64,000 nt of DNA from Ephemerocybe angulata (lineage: Eukaryota > Basidiomycota > Agaricomycetes > Agaricales > Psathyrellaceae): positions 992,001 through 1,056,000 of the forward strand of contig JAACJK010000220.1 in NCBI GenBank assembly GCA_013368325.1, written 5' to 3'. Under the pieces are notes generated by a model. That model saw nothing but the letters and a program-made list of their open reading frames with translations. It searched no databases and was not told the DNA's origin. Numbering within the stretch: position 1 is the first letter of the stretch; each line of letters opens with the position of its first letter. Positions 1 through 10,700 of the stretch are shown here, in pieces. The position numbers and the translations under genes were made by a program.

Positions 1-220
1 CCTCGTTGGTTCCGTCGGAGACCTCATTGGGCTGACTTGCAGCCCCCTCACTTTAATTGGTGTCTCCGGAAATAGCTGCACCGGGCAGACCGTCTGCTGC
101 AACAACAACAACTTCGTGAGTATTCCTTCCTCAGATTCGGTTTGGAAAGTCGACTCTGATGCTTTGGTCTAGAACGGTGTCGTCGCTCTCGGCTGCACCC
201 CCGTCAACGTCAACCTCTAA
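1..220 (+). CDS. Class I hydrophobin, C-terminal part (5' end outside window)
   Basis: Two exons are visible, about 2-115 and 173-220, split by a 57-nt GT-AG intron (116-172). The reading frame shows the second half of a class I hydrophobin: Cys in GLTCSPL, Cys in NSCTG, the Cys pair VCCNNNNF, and the last Cys in [12 protein letters not shown] followed by TAA. Hydrophobins are small secreted proteins that self-assemble into amphipathic films on hyphae and fruit bodies. The intron between the Cys-pair loop and the last Cys block is at the same place as in the complete paralogue at 1335-1848, so the two are tandem duplicates. Signal peptide and the first Cys block lie upstream of the window. 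Confidence 0.9.
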
Positions 221-1228
221 GCGAGCAGGCAGTTGTTCACCTTGGTATCTGTAGATCGTTGGTTATTTCCTGGACGCTTTATATCTCTGTGTTTTTCGTG
301 ACGGTTGTTCATCCGACCCATACGTCGCCCCCGTCGCTCGTTTTGTTTTGTTGTTAAGCCAGAAAATCCCATACATGTACCCTTTGTCACGTTCTATGCG
401 TATCGACCAACTTAGTACGCTCGAAGTTTTATAGCAGAGCGCGCACTGGTCCCTTCAGCTCTCATGGTGAGCAGTGTTCATGGTGCGATACTACTACACT
501 TCCGCTTGAGCCGGAGAGGTTTCTGCAGCTTCAGATGATGTGCTAAAAGCGCTTTAAAGCTTGACGTCTTAGACACCTGTGGGCGCATGTGGGTGCGGCT
601 TGGCTTTCTTCGAGGCAGGTCATAAACAGCCGAAAACTGTGTTAGAGTGATCCAAGGAGTGATCTGGCCTCAAGGAATGCCAAAAGTGGGACGTCCCATT
701 CGTAAGCTCTGGCAGCCCCTACTCCTGGAAACATTCTACCGCCGTATATATGCTGTCATGCATTTCTGGTCATCTCAGCATCCGATAGTGCCAGTGTGTG
801 GCTTGATCGTCACGCCGCGTCAGGTCTGCGAAGGGCCCTGAGTGGGATATACCAAGCCCAATACTTTATCTGCTGCCAGAGTCTGAATTCGACTTTTGAA
901 TTATCCACCTATTCACAGAGGGCACATGTGTGTAATATTCTCTCCTCCAGAGATGCCCCGCTCCTTCAATAGCTGCCTTCTCGCGGAGTTCCATATATGT
1001 CCGTGGCAGATCAGGTCAGATCGAGGTCTCGACTTACTTTATTGGAGAGCGCAACTCGGCGCTCTTCATTGCAAAAGCTTCTATCGAGCATCCTTTCGAC
1101 CGCGGACTGCAGACGGTGTACCGTGTACCAGATTGGGAGGGTTAATTACTAGCAAAATCTGACGCGAAGGTTGCTAGGCTGGCGGACTTCGTTGAGGCAT
1201 GGGAAGCTATTAAGGATGCACAGACGGG
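221..1228. other. Intergenic region between hydrophobin genes
   Basis: About 1 kb without a supportable gene. The first part should hold the 3' UTR of the partial hydrophobin gene and the end the promoter of the next one. Short open frames here lack splice or motif support. Confidence 0.6.
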
Positions 1229-1234
1229 TATAAA
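1229..1234 (+). promoter_or_regulatory. TATA box of hydrophobin gene
   Basis: TATAAA lies 101 nt upstream of the hydrophobin ATG at 1335 and is followed by a pyrimidine-rich stretch (about 1255-1330), a common arrangement in strongly expressed fungal genes. Confidence 0.5.
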
Positions 1235-1334
1235 GGTGGTCGCGAACGATGCCCAAATCCCCATCTCCAGCTTTCCTCTCCTTCAAGCCCCCATACTCAG
1301 TCCCCACCTTCTCCCTCACCCTCTCTCTTAAGAA

Positions 1335-1848
1335 ATGTTCTTCCGCATCAGTGCCGTTACCATCGCCGTCGCCTTGGCCATACCTATGGTACTCGCCTCC
1401 CCGGCCGGTCTGGTCAGTTTACTCTAATCCTTGACCTATGTTGCATTCTGATAAGCCGCCTTCAGTCTGCTAGGACCGACTCGTGCAGCACTGGGAGCCT
1501 CGAGTGCTGCAAAGACATGACATCGGTGAGGCTGCACTTTCCCCGCCATTTAATAGAGTTGTCGACTGATGCTCTGGAATTAGGGCACAAGCGCGCCCGC
1601 AACCGCCATTGCCAAACTGCTTGGCATTACCGGGTCTCTTGGAAAGTTTGTCGGTTTTACCTGCAGCCCCATCAACGTCCCCGGGGCTGGAGGCACCCAC
1701 TGCACTCAGCAAGTCGTTTGCTGCAACAACAACAGCTTCGTAAGTTTAATCGTTCTCTGTCGCAGGGAGTGTAGCGTGCCTAACACGGCCATTACTCTAG
1801 AACGGAGTCATCGCACTTGGATGCATGCCCTTCAACGCCGGTATCTGA
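1335..1848 (+). CDS. Class I hydrophobin, complete
   Basis: Four exons (1335-1412, 1466-1525, 1584-1739, 1801-1848) give about 113 aa. Residues 1-22 form a signal peptide (FFRISAVTIAVALAIPMVLA). All eight hydrophobin cysteines are present in the C-CC-C-C-CC-C order: DSCSTGSLECCKDM, GFTCSPI, HCTQQVVCCNNNSF, ALGCMPF. The long spacing between the third and fourth Cys blocks and the CCNNN motif indicate class I. All three introns are phase 0 and 53-61 nt long. ATG 1335 is chosen because it starts the signal peptide and lies 101 nt downstream of a TATA box. The product should coat the cell wall and air interfaces. It is a tandem paralogue of the partial gene at 1-220. Confidence 0.93.
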
Positions 1849-2249
1849 TAGGTGTCTTCGTTATGTCCCACCGTACTAGACCCCTTCGCTCCAGGCAGTC
1901 TTCCTATCGAGTCGTACTACTAGTTAACGATTATTCCAGTGTTGTTAGTGAGCTTGTTCGTACTGTCTTCTCTAGCCATCGTGCACGACAACCGCCCACC
2001 ATGTACTGAGAATTGAAACGCTCGGACCAGTACGTGACAGTTATTCTTGCCAGTCGTCTTGCCAGCGCTTGTTTTTTTTGGCCGGAAGCGCTGGCCGAGT
2101 CATTATGATGGTGATATCCTCTTTCGGCTTTTGATCCCACGGTGACGCTGGGAGGTGACCAACTTGTTCAGTGACAGCTCTCGAACTGGACCGTAGCCTA
2201 CCCGTAGCTTGCTCCTCTGAACTCTTTTCACTTCCTGACTCTCAAAATC
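1849..2249. other. Intergenic, hydrophobin to F-box gene
   Basis: No supportable gene, repeat or RNA seen. It should contain the hydrophobin 3' UTR and the promoter of the F-box gene starting at 2250. Confidence 0.5.
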
Positions 2250-4896
2250 ATGAAGAAAACCGGCGCTATAGCCCCTCGACGTAACCCAAGGCGAACGAAT
2301 ACAGCGTTACAGGTCACTTCGCCCTTGGCAACTGCCAACGCGTCAACTTCTATCGACGCGGAGCCCATCAAGCCACCCAAGAAGAGACAGAAGGTCGAGA
2401 GTGCCAGTACAGATGTCACCTTTAAGAAACCAGGCAAGGCAAGGAATAAGAAGGGGTGCCTTAAGATAGTCGTCGACCTGCCAGTCGACATGCTTTTGGA
2501 GGTCTTCAGTTACCTGGACCCCGTTGACTTATACAACCTCGCGAGGACGGACCGTTCGTTGCGCGCCTTACTCCTAAGCCGTTCCGCCGCACAAGCAATA
2601 TGGACCAATGTGCGTACTCGTGCCATGCCGCCCGTTTCTGTATCTAACACGGGCTTAGGCGTTTGAACGAATTAATTACACCTGTCCAGATGACTTAACC
2701 CCTCCTCGGTTTGCAAGTATGCTATTTGGAGGATGCTTCGTGAGTTCCTAGCGCCTATGAAAACATTCGTCGCTCTAACAGCCAAATTCATAAAAGCACT
2801 GTCCCTCGAAGCAAGGTCAATGTATCTGGGCGTACTATGACCGTGTCTGCACTCGGTGCTCTCGAGAGCGGTAGGTGTTCAAACCGGCAGTGTGTTCTCC
2901 GAGTATCCTGACAAGAATGCCCCAGATATACCGACATCATAGGGAAGGACGACCTTTCTGTCGTGTTGCGGAAGATCATTCCTTCATGTAAAGTCATTGG
3001 ATCGAAGCGTGAGTATAGGATCTTTTTGTTAGTCCTATTTGCGAACTCACGACAAGACCGTCTCAGAACGGCCGAGCTTGATGTACTTGAAGGAAGAAGT
3101 TGAGAGTCAGCGTGAGGCACTCGGCAAACTAGTACAAGGTACTAAAACCTATCTGGCGTACGTCAAGAAGGCTGAGAAGCAAGCGGCGACAATCATGAAG
3201 GTACTTTATGAACTTTTAAACCCCTCTACCACGGACTCTGGCTTATCGCTATTCCCAGTGGGCGTGTGCGCACGTCGCTCGTGACGAAGAACGGAGAAAC
3301 CTTGACCAAAACAAGGCGTATCTGCTGAAGGTAGAAAGGGAGAAGGAGTGAGTCTATTGTCTCCTTTGGCGTTTGCTCAGCCTGCTCAAACCAATCTCAC
3401 GTATCAGAATCATGGCAAGACTTACCGATCTAGGTAGGGTCATGAATTAGATCGCCTTTCTGACATGCAGATCCTAAACCTGACCCCATAGGATACGAGA
3501 GAGAACTTAGGGAAATTTGGAAGTGGCGGAGCCTCAGCGGGGTAAGTATCGCGTCGCGTCTAACGGAGAGCAGTAGGTCCACCAGCCTTTCTTATATGGA
3601 GAGCAAAGACTGACCACAGTCGATGTAAGACTGGGAAAAGATCAAACCTCGGTTACTAGAGTGCCTTGAAGCACCTCGACGGGCGGCAGCACTTCAAAAG
3701 TGGAAGGAGCTCATCATCGAGCGCACCAGAACTCTTAGCGTCATATATGAAGATTACTTGGCTCAAAACCAATATGATGGATCGACAGCACCGACCGCGG
3801 GGGAGCTTGCGACAATGGAGCCGTTCCGATCCATCATTTACGACTCTCCTGAACAGGATACGGTTACGGCCTCCGAGCTTTCGAAACACACCGATACACT
3901 ACCAAATCTAATTTCGGTGTGGAATAAGGGTGTTGTCGACCATCTTCTCAGTCTTCTACCCCAGGGCCAGGCCATTCCAGGCGGAGGGACGGTTATTAGC
4001 GAGTCGGACCGCGCGCGCAAGGAGCCGCCTCCCAGCCTCAGGAGTGTTTCCGAGCTCTACAAGGCGACCTCCACTTTCAATTGTATCACATGTTCGAGCA
4101 CCCTGTTGTTCCCAAACGTCCTGGTGCACAAGTGCTTGCTCCGGCCAGACGTGAAGAATGCAGACGACCCCAATGGCCTGTGGAATCAAGGGCGCGATCA
4201 AGTCCTTTTTGATACAGCTGGACGAAGTGTGGTCAACCTCATCCTTAGCTTGATAGACATGGATTCCAATACTGCGACCTGGAAAGAGGTAGACACCGCA
4301 GGCCATCGCCTGAGCTGTATGCGGTGTCGGTACACTCGCTCATACAACGCATGCGCGATGTCATGGCGGTACGCGGTGAGTGGCACTCCTCCATTCTATA
4401 AAGCTTGGAACACTCACTCGGGGATCTCCTAGGTCGTACACGAAAGCACCGCCCATTCGTGTGATCAAGCTAGCATTGGCGAGGGGGCATGGGAAGTCTT
4501 GGACCCTATAGCGCTTGAGGCGGCTGGGTACCGCTCTGAACGCCCGAGTGAGATAGAAGTAGATGAAAGGGTTTCAAATTGGCTGATCGAACAGTGGGCA
4601 AGAAGCACAGCCGGGTACCTTATGACCAGTGACCAAAACCGAGGTTTCATCGAAGACGAACCCCAGCCCGTCAACTTGTTAATAAGGTGCGCAATCACTC
4701 ATAGCGTGCAAAATGTCCTGATCTTCACACTACCCACACCACCGGCTTGATTCGTTTACAGTCGGTAAATCCAGTGAAGCATGGTCTGGAGGGATGGGAA
4801 CAGAAATATAGCATCTTGAGGTCTATATGTCATACTAATATCGACCCAGACCTATGTACTGTCGAAAACATCACTGCCTGCTCGCCTGTGCCCTAA
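2250..4896 (+). CDS. F-box protein with a CxxC motif, multi-exon
   Basis: A basic N-terminus with an NLS-like stretch (PPKKRQKVE) leads into an F-box at about residues 80-115 (DLPVDMLLEVFSYLDPVDLYNLARTDR). Exons in good phase: 2250-2609, 2659-2739, 2812-2870, then a series of short exons to about 3541, a long exon from about 3641 to 4378, and one from about 4433. Downstream of the F-box is the layout of an expanded Agaricomycete F-box family: IW near the F-box end, a CIWAYYDRVCTRC module, an alpha-helical charged segment and a cysteine-rich tail (CITCSS, LSCMRCRYTRS). The F-box should dock Skp1 in an SCF ubiquitin ligase; the target is unknown. The last exon (ending at a TAA at 4894-4896) could not be joined in phase, so the C-terminus is tentative. 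The intron at 3542-3640 is also doubtful (see findings). Confidence 0.7.
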
Positions 4897-4915
4897 TGGC
4901 GGATGTCTCGATGCC

Positions 4916-6721
4916 CTAGTCCCCGTTGCTGGCTTGACTATTCCCTTCCTCGCCTTCCTCGTTGTCTTCGTCATCGGTAAATTCGGCGTATAATATTGGA
5001 CGAGCTCCCTCCTGTCCATGCATATCACCATTGTGCAAGTCCCAGTCAACCTCAATTCCCATTCCTTCCAATTGCTCCAGATGCTCCTGCCTGAAGTTGC
5101 TGCACGTGGAGATTTCAAGCGCGATGCAAGGGTATATCTTCCGGCGAAAGACAGTGATAGTCTGCTGGATATAGGAGATAAAGGCCGAAGGGTTGTTTGT
5201 CTGAAGGCCAAAGTCGACGGAACAAAACGTGATATTCGACAGATTCGGGAAGTGAGGGGGGAGAAGTGTGGAATTAGGTTGGACCGATCCGTCTGCCTGG
5301 AAAGCAGGGTCTTCCCCCAACGCCTCGATTAAAGATAATGCCACCGTGTGCCCAACAGTAATGCTTTTCAGACCCTCTAAAGCCCCAAATGCACTTATCC
5401 ATGTCTCTGGCGTCAAGATGTAACTCTCGAATAGGACGGATAGGAACATTAACTGTGAAAGGTCGAGTTGAGCGGCAATTGTTGAGAAAACAGCGTGGGG
5501 GTGGAGATCATGGTCACTTCGGAGATTGATGAGTAAGTCTGGGCGAATGTACTCGTTGGACTTGACTTCGATGCTGCGCTTGCGATATAGCTGGAGTTGC
5601 AGATATTCTTCATGGATGTCAAACTTTTGAAGGTACTCTTCTTCCAGGATAAGCCGCTGTACGCCCTCCTCCAGTCCTTTCCAACCTTTCCTAAGATTGA
5701 CGAGGAGTTGGGAAAGTGGACTTATTTCTATCTCGGGATCGGTATCGGTGAGATAAACAGCTACTTTTGCAGTTTGTGGGACCGTAAGCGTAGCGAAAAA
5801 GCCAGTAATCGCCGCCGAGGTGTCGGACAATTCGAGGGCACGGAGATCAGGGAGAGGGGGAGGTTCGGAGTCGTCTGAAAAGTGCTTGGGGTAGTCGCCT
5901 TCGGGAAGGAAGTCGAAAAGGCTGAGGTGTTGTAACAGTGGCATTGCTTGCAGTGACTCTAAAAACGGCTGGGCTGATGGGCGTTTGCCAGACGTCGTCA
6001 GCTTCAATTCCAGGAGGGTTAGATGTGGTCCTAAGGGTAGCTGTTCCCAACTTGGGATGTGGAAGTGTTGTAGCTCGAGATGCTTAAGACACACAGCGCC
6101 CCCTTGCAGAAAGTTTGTGGGGAGGAGTATCTTGGGCAGCGACGTCAGGGGGGTGAGTACCAGCCTCTCGAGGAAAGGGGCGCTCCGAGAAGACTTGTCG
6201 AGAAGCGCTGGATGAAGAAGGCCAGATATTTCGACGGAACGTAGGCGCTGGGGCTGGGATAGTATACGCGAGACAACATCATTGAAGCGATTGTCGTAGC
6301 AGTCGAACTTGAAGGACAGGGGCGCGTTTTTTGAGCGAATGGTCATTGCTTCCGTCAATTCTGGTGTGCAAAAGAGGAGAGTTGACCAAAGCGTTGCACA
6401 GTCAAGCGCAACCTCACGCCAATGACGACAGACGTGAGTGACATTGATCCAGGATATATCTGGTCCAATTCTTCCCACTAGACGGCCTCCTTGCCAGCGT
6501 GCTGGAGGATTGAGGCCTTTCAACGACGCCATAACCATGAGGAAGATGCTGGACATGATCTCGGCAGGAAGGGTATTGATTTTTGCCAGAGAGTTGTACT
6601 TCGTTCTGACCTTTAGAAGGTCGCTTTCCATAACTCGCATGCGCTGGCCGAGTTGTTCGCGGGATTCGGCGTCCCAGTCACGATCGACATGGGTAGTATT
6701 TCGCGTCGCTTCTAGTTTCAT
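4916..6721 (-). CDS. F-box/leucine-rich-type protein
   Basis: One uninterrupted exon of about 601 codons. An N-terminal coiled coil (residues ~10-45) precedes the F-box-like segment (INTLPAEIMSSIFLMVMA, then WINVTHVCRHWREVALDCATLWSTL). The rest is irregular leucine-rich repeats (LTLLELKLT, LPDLRALELSD, FPNLSNITFCSV), the usual plan of basidiomycete F-box proteins that recruit substrates to SCF ligases. The frame stays open up to 6757, but the sequence just upstream of the ATG at 6719-6721 reads like a 3' splice site (...GCTTGTAG then GAAGACC-ATG), so I start at 6721; a short 5' non-coding exon is likely. Its stop lies only 20 nt from the end of the F-box gene at 2250-4896 on the other strand. 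Confidence 0.85.
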   Translation of the reverse strand: MKLEATRNTTHVDRDWDAESREQLGQRMRVMESDLLKVRTKYNSLAKINTLPAEIMSSIFLMVMASLKGLNPPARWQGGRLVGRIGPDISWINVTHVCRHWREVALDCATLWSTLLFCTPELTEAMTIRSKNAPLSFKFDCYDNRFNDVVSRILSQPQRLRSVEISGLLHPALLDKSSRSAPFLERLVLTPLTSLPKILLPTNFLQGGAVCLKHLELQHFHIPSWEQLPLGPHLTLLELKLTTSGKRPSAQPFLESLQAMPLLQHLSLFDFLPEGDYPKHFSDDSEPPPLPDLRALELSDTSAAITGFFATLTVPQTAKVAVYLTDTDPEIEISPLSQLLVNLRKGWKGLEEGVQRLILEEEYLQKFDIHEEYLQLQLYRKRSIEVKSNEYIRPDLLINLRSDHDLHPHAVFSTIAAQLDLSQLMFLSVLFESYILTPETWISAFGALEGLKSITVGHTVALSLIEALGEDPAFQADGSVQPNSTLLPPHFPNLSNITFCSVDFGLQTNNPSAFISYIQQTITVFRRKIYPCIALEISTCSNFRQEHLEQLEGMGIEVDWDLHNGDMHGQEGARPILYAEFTDDEDNEEGEEGNSQASNGD

Positions 6722-7097
6722 GGTCTTCCTACAAGCCACTATCGTCAGCGACAGCAAGCCAATAAATGCATGTCACGCCTCTAAGCGCACCCTAGTTGAC
6801 GTTGAGTTGCCACACGTGGAGGATGGTGGCGAACAAGCGCCCAGTGTAAAATTTGGCGTTGTGGGAGAGCGGAGCTTACGTAAATTGATGGGGCGCGCCC
6901 GATCGAGAGAGCTTGAACTCAACATTAGCGACAGTGACTCGTTCGACAGGAAATCTTCGTCGACACCGCCAGTAACAACGAATACAGTCTCTCCATTGGT
7001 CCCCCGGCTATATAAGCTACCAGCCCCGATACCCGTTCCCCAGATCCATAGCAGAAACAACGCCCATGCATGGCTTGATACTGCGAGAAACGTATAC
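6722..7097. other. Upstream region of the minus-strand F-box gene
   Basis: No separate gene supported. It contains a CTATATAAG motif near 7008 that could be a TATA element in either direction. The TIR element starting at 7104 has inserted about 380 bp upstream of the F-box start codon. Confidence 0.4.
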
Positions 7098-7103
7098 CTA
7101 GAC

Positions 7104-7303
7104 TACGGTGTTCGAGAAGGACATGGATCATTTTCGCGCGCGCGCGACCTGGATCTGTTAGTGGCAGTGCTTATGGAGTCTGGCAGTTGCGTCTTGGAGG
7201 GCGAATTCTGATAGTTCTCGACTTCGCTAAGGGAAAGTAACTACATAGGCATGTAGCAGTAGAGTATATACATCGAATTAAGTGCTTTCTTGGACCTCCA
7301 AAG
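7104..7303 (+). repeat. Left TIR of the 14.8-kb element
   Basis: 200 bp, inverted copy of 21749-21948. It includes a (GC)n run near 7136-7147. The left TSD copy CTAGAC is directly outside, at 7098-7103. Confidence 0.9.
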
Positions 7304-7717
7304 TAGATATGGACTCAAAGACATGACGTCCATGGATGTTGCAAGCATGGAGGGCGCGCACCTGGATCCTCGACGGCACATACTTAGCTTTCAAATATTG
7401 TGTGAACCTGCGTGACGCACCGGTAACGGGCCTCCTTGGCTAAGGCGAGGGCAGCAGTTCGATCCCAGCTGAACGCGGTTTTGCAATTTTTTTAAATAGC
7501 CGAATCCAGCGAGCTAAGCTAAATTGAGAGGCGCGCTGACTATGGCAGTGCCATGCTATTGATTTTGCTGCTCGGCAGTGATGCCGAGATTAAGTAAGAT
7601 CATTTCCACGGTTCCTGGCGCGTCTAGCAGAAGCGCCGATATTATTGCTCAGTTGTGTCTCGTCTCTTCCTCTTCTTTCAAATCTTATCCTATCCTAATC
7701 CTAGTAAACGTATCTTA
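7304..7717. other. Gene-free segment inside TIR element
   Basis: Likely promoter and 5' UTR of the large gene starting at 7718. Around 7430-7470 there is a tRNA T-loop-like stretch (GTTCGATCC) but no complete tRNA fold. Confidence 0.4.
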
Positions 7718-10700
7718 ATGTCAAGGTGAGTGTCATGCTACTGCTTTAGGAGGCCTTATTTACATCTTGTTCTGTAGATCTTACCGTAGTCATCATCCAG
7801 AATTTCGCGCCGGGGAAACGTCGCGCGCCCAACAAGGTCCGTCGAACTGGTCCACACATTTAATTAGTGGCTAATCTAGCCGATTTACAGACTCGACCTC
7901 ACATCTACGCCTCATTCTCCCTCTCCCTGCTTCCTCGTCGTCCCGGACACGCGCTGCATCACCGCCAGGTTCCCTCGAGACCCAGCCGCCCCGCAACGCG
8001 ACAACCACTGAAACCCCGGCCTCGCTCGGGATACAACCACCAAGCACGACAAATGGCGAGCCAGAGAAGCGAGGGAGGGGCCGGCCACGCACAAAAGAAG
8101 TGGTTCTTGGGCCAAAACGGCCTCGTGGCCGTCCTCGAAAGGCCTTGGTGGTCGAGACTGGCCCGCCAGCGCCTGCAAAGCCCAGAGGCCGCCCTCGAAA
8201 AGACAAAGGCGCAGCGGGGGAGTTCCGCGTTCGCGTTAGCGCACAAAGCGGCCCTATTGTGAGTAATCATTGTTCTTCGGTGTCGTTCTGGGTATAAAAA
8301 CTCACGTGTAATTGTGCAGACGGTCCCGGGGGTGAAGGGGCACCTGCATCGACCCCATTTGCAGCCTCTCGCCCCACTTTTCTCGAATAACCGGAAAGCC
8401 CTGCATGGGGACATGCCCGCACCTGCGCCTGCCCCAATTCCGAGTAGCCCCGTCTCCCATAACGCCCATCCTCGATCCGGACCGAGCGTGCACATTGCAC
8501 CAGAGGAAGACCCCGAAGGGCCGGTGGACATCGACGAAGATGAAGAGACTGAGGCAAGCGGGAAGGGGATCGGCGAGGAAACGAGTGGTGGGGATGAGGG
8601 GGATGAGCAAGACGATGAACGCGAGAACGACGGAGATGAGCCCAGCGTAAACCCACATGTCCGGCATTCGCATCCGCCGTGGCTCCTCGAGCACTTTCGC
8701 AAGTGCATTCAGGCACTTCAGACCAGGGATGCAGATGGGCTGCCGGCACTCTACGCCAAAGACCGCACCTTCTGGTTTCAGCCCCCAGGAACCTGGTTCC
8801 TTCTCCAGTCGTCGCCCTCACCAGTCAGCCTGTACAAACCCCGGATGTTCGTCTGGGACCCGCTCGCACTTTACAAGAAGCTTCCCTGCCCGAGGTGCAA
8901 CAGAGTCCTCGGGCGTCATTCCACCATCTCCCAGCCCCGTCGTTGTGTTGATCTCACGACGACGTTTTGGATTGTGGGCTTCCGCTATCGCTGCCGCAAC
9001 TGCAAGCACCCGAAAACTGGGAAGTCAACTGTTACGTGGAGAAGCTGGGATCCACGTATCTTAGCTGCCATGCCCCGTGCCCTGTCTGCCCAATTCCCTG
9101 CTCGCCTTACGCATCGAAGTGCAGTTTCAAATGACCTTTTCTCGTGGATGCGATCATGCTTCCAAAACGGTATGGGGTCAGGGCAGTTTGCAGATGCCGT
9201 CCTTGCGCAGCATCTATTGCGCTATGATCAGCTTCACCTTCAGTATCTCGATTTCATTGCTCGGGGTGTTGCCGTATCAGAGTTGACTGGTCGACAATAC
9301 ATGTCCTTTCTTCCGTTTGATGACACCAGCCCAGAGGGATTCCGAGGCTTCGTACCAAGCGCGCGTTACTTCCGCGATATCTACGATACGTTCATGGACG
9401 AACACCGCCACCATTTCGAGCAGCATACCGCAATGCTTTCTGCCGTAGTCTGCGCTCTCGACCACAGCCATAAGGTGAGTTCTTTTAACTGTTATTGTCT
9501 ATCTACGTACCTTGCTGACAGTTGAGCCAATGTTATAGCTCCCAAAACGCATTGCCACCGTTAACCACCTGCCCGTCTTCGGTGCTCTGCTGTGCTTCAC
9601 CAATGAGAAAGGAGAGATTCGGGCACTGAACTTTGTGGCAACCAAGGCGCACTCGCAGTACGAGCTTACTCTCAAGGGCATCCGTGAATCGCTGGAACTC
9701 TATGGGCATGAATCGATCCAGATTGTCTATACGGACAATGTGACGGATCGAGCATTTCTCGAGTCGTCCTTCCCTTCCTTGCGTATGGGCGTGGTGCCGG
9801 TTGAGAAGTACAGCCACCTGCCGCTGTTCTCACTTCCCGATGGCGTACAACCTCTGGTTCGGCGGGATGAGAGTGCCATAAATGTGGCTATGTCAACGAT
9901 TCTCGCACATGCACCGGTCGAAGAAGCGGAGGGGGATCTGGCGATTGGGTTTGACTGTGAATGGAATGTGGGTGTGCTTGGTGATGGGCCCGGGGTAGAA
10001 AGGGGTGAGATAGCGGTTGTTCAGATAGCGTTCGAGAACCGGGTATATATATTACAGGTACGAGCAAACAGTTATATCTAGCCACATGGCACAGGTCTTT
10101 TAACTCATGATTCTATTTTCTTCTTAGGTTAGCAAAATGATAGAGCATCGTCGTCTTCCCGAAAAACTTGTGATGTTGCTCCAAAATCCTCGAGTGCGAA
10201 AAGTCGGGCGGATGGTTGCAAGTGATCTGAAGCAGCTAGAGGAAATCGTGAAGCCATCCTCCCCCTTCTCTGGTGCCGTGGACCTTGCAGCATATGCGAA
10301 AGAACGCAATGTTGTGTCGAATGCACGAATTAGTCTCTCAGACCTGTGTGCGATTGTTCTGGGCAAGATGCTTCGCAAGAACATTTCGGAGCGTTTCAGC
10401 ATGGCATGGGAACAGGACAACCTCACAGACGAACAAGTCCAATACGCTGCCTGCGATGCATATGCGCCATTGCTCATTTATCAAGAACTATCAAAGCTCC
10501 GTGTTCCCCAACCACTCCCAAGCATTCTACCTCCTCAAGGCACTGTCGACGTTCTAGTATACAACCAAGACAGATCTACAGTGCTTGCGAGCGGCTATAT
10601 CTCAGCCAGGCCTTTCCCCATCGAGTTTGACAACATCCACCTTACGCCCACCCGCGCACTTGTCACTATCACGGAAGTTCGAGTACCAGGCGCCCTCCTC

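Noticed and set aside
7425..7475. Possible tRNA with A-box-like and T-loop-like words
   Set aside because: The spacing is too short and no D, anticodon or acceptor stems can be formed.
7959..8821. Long minus-strand open frames opposite the AT-hook exons
   Set aside because: They are shadows of the real GC-rich plus-strand exons; no splice or domain support.
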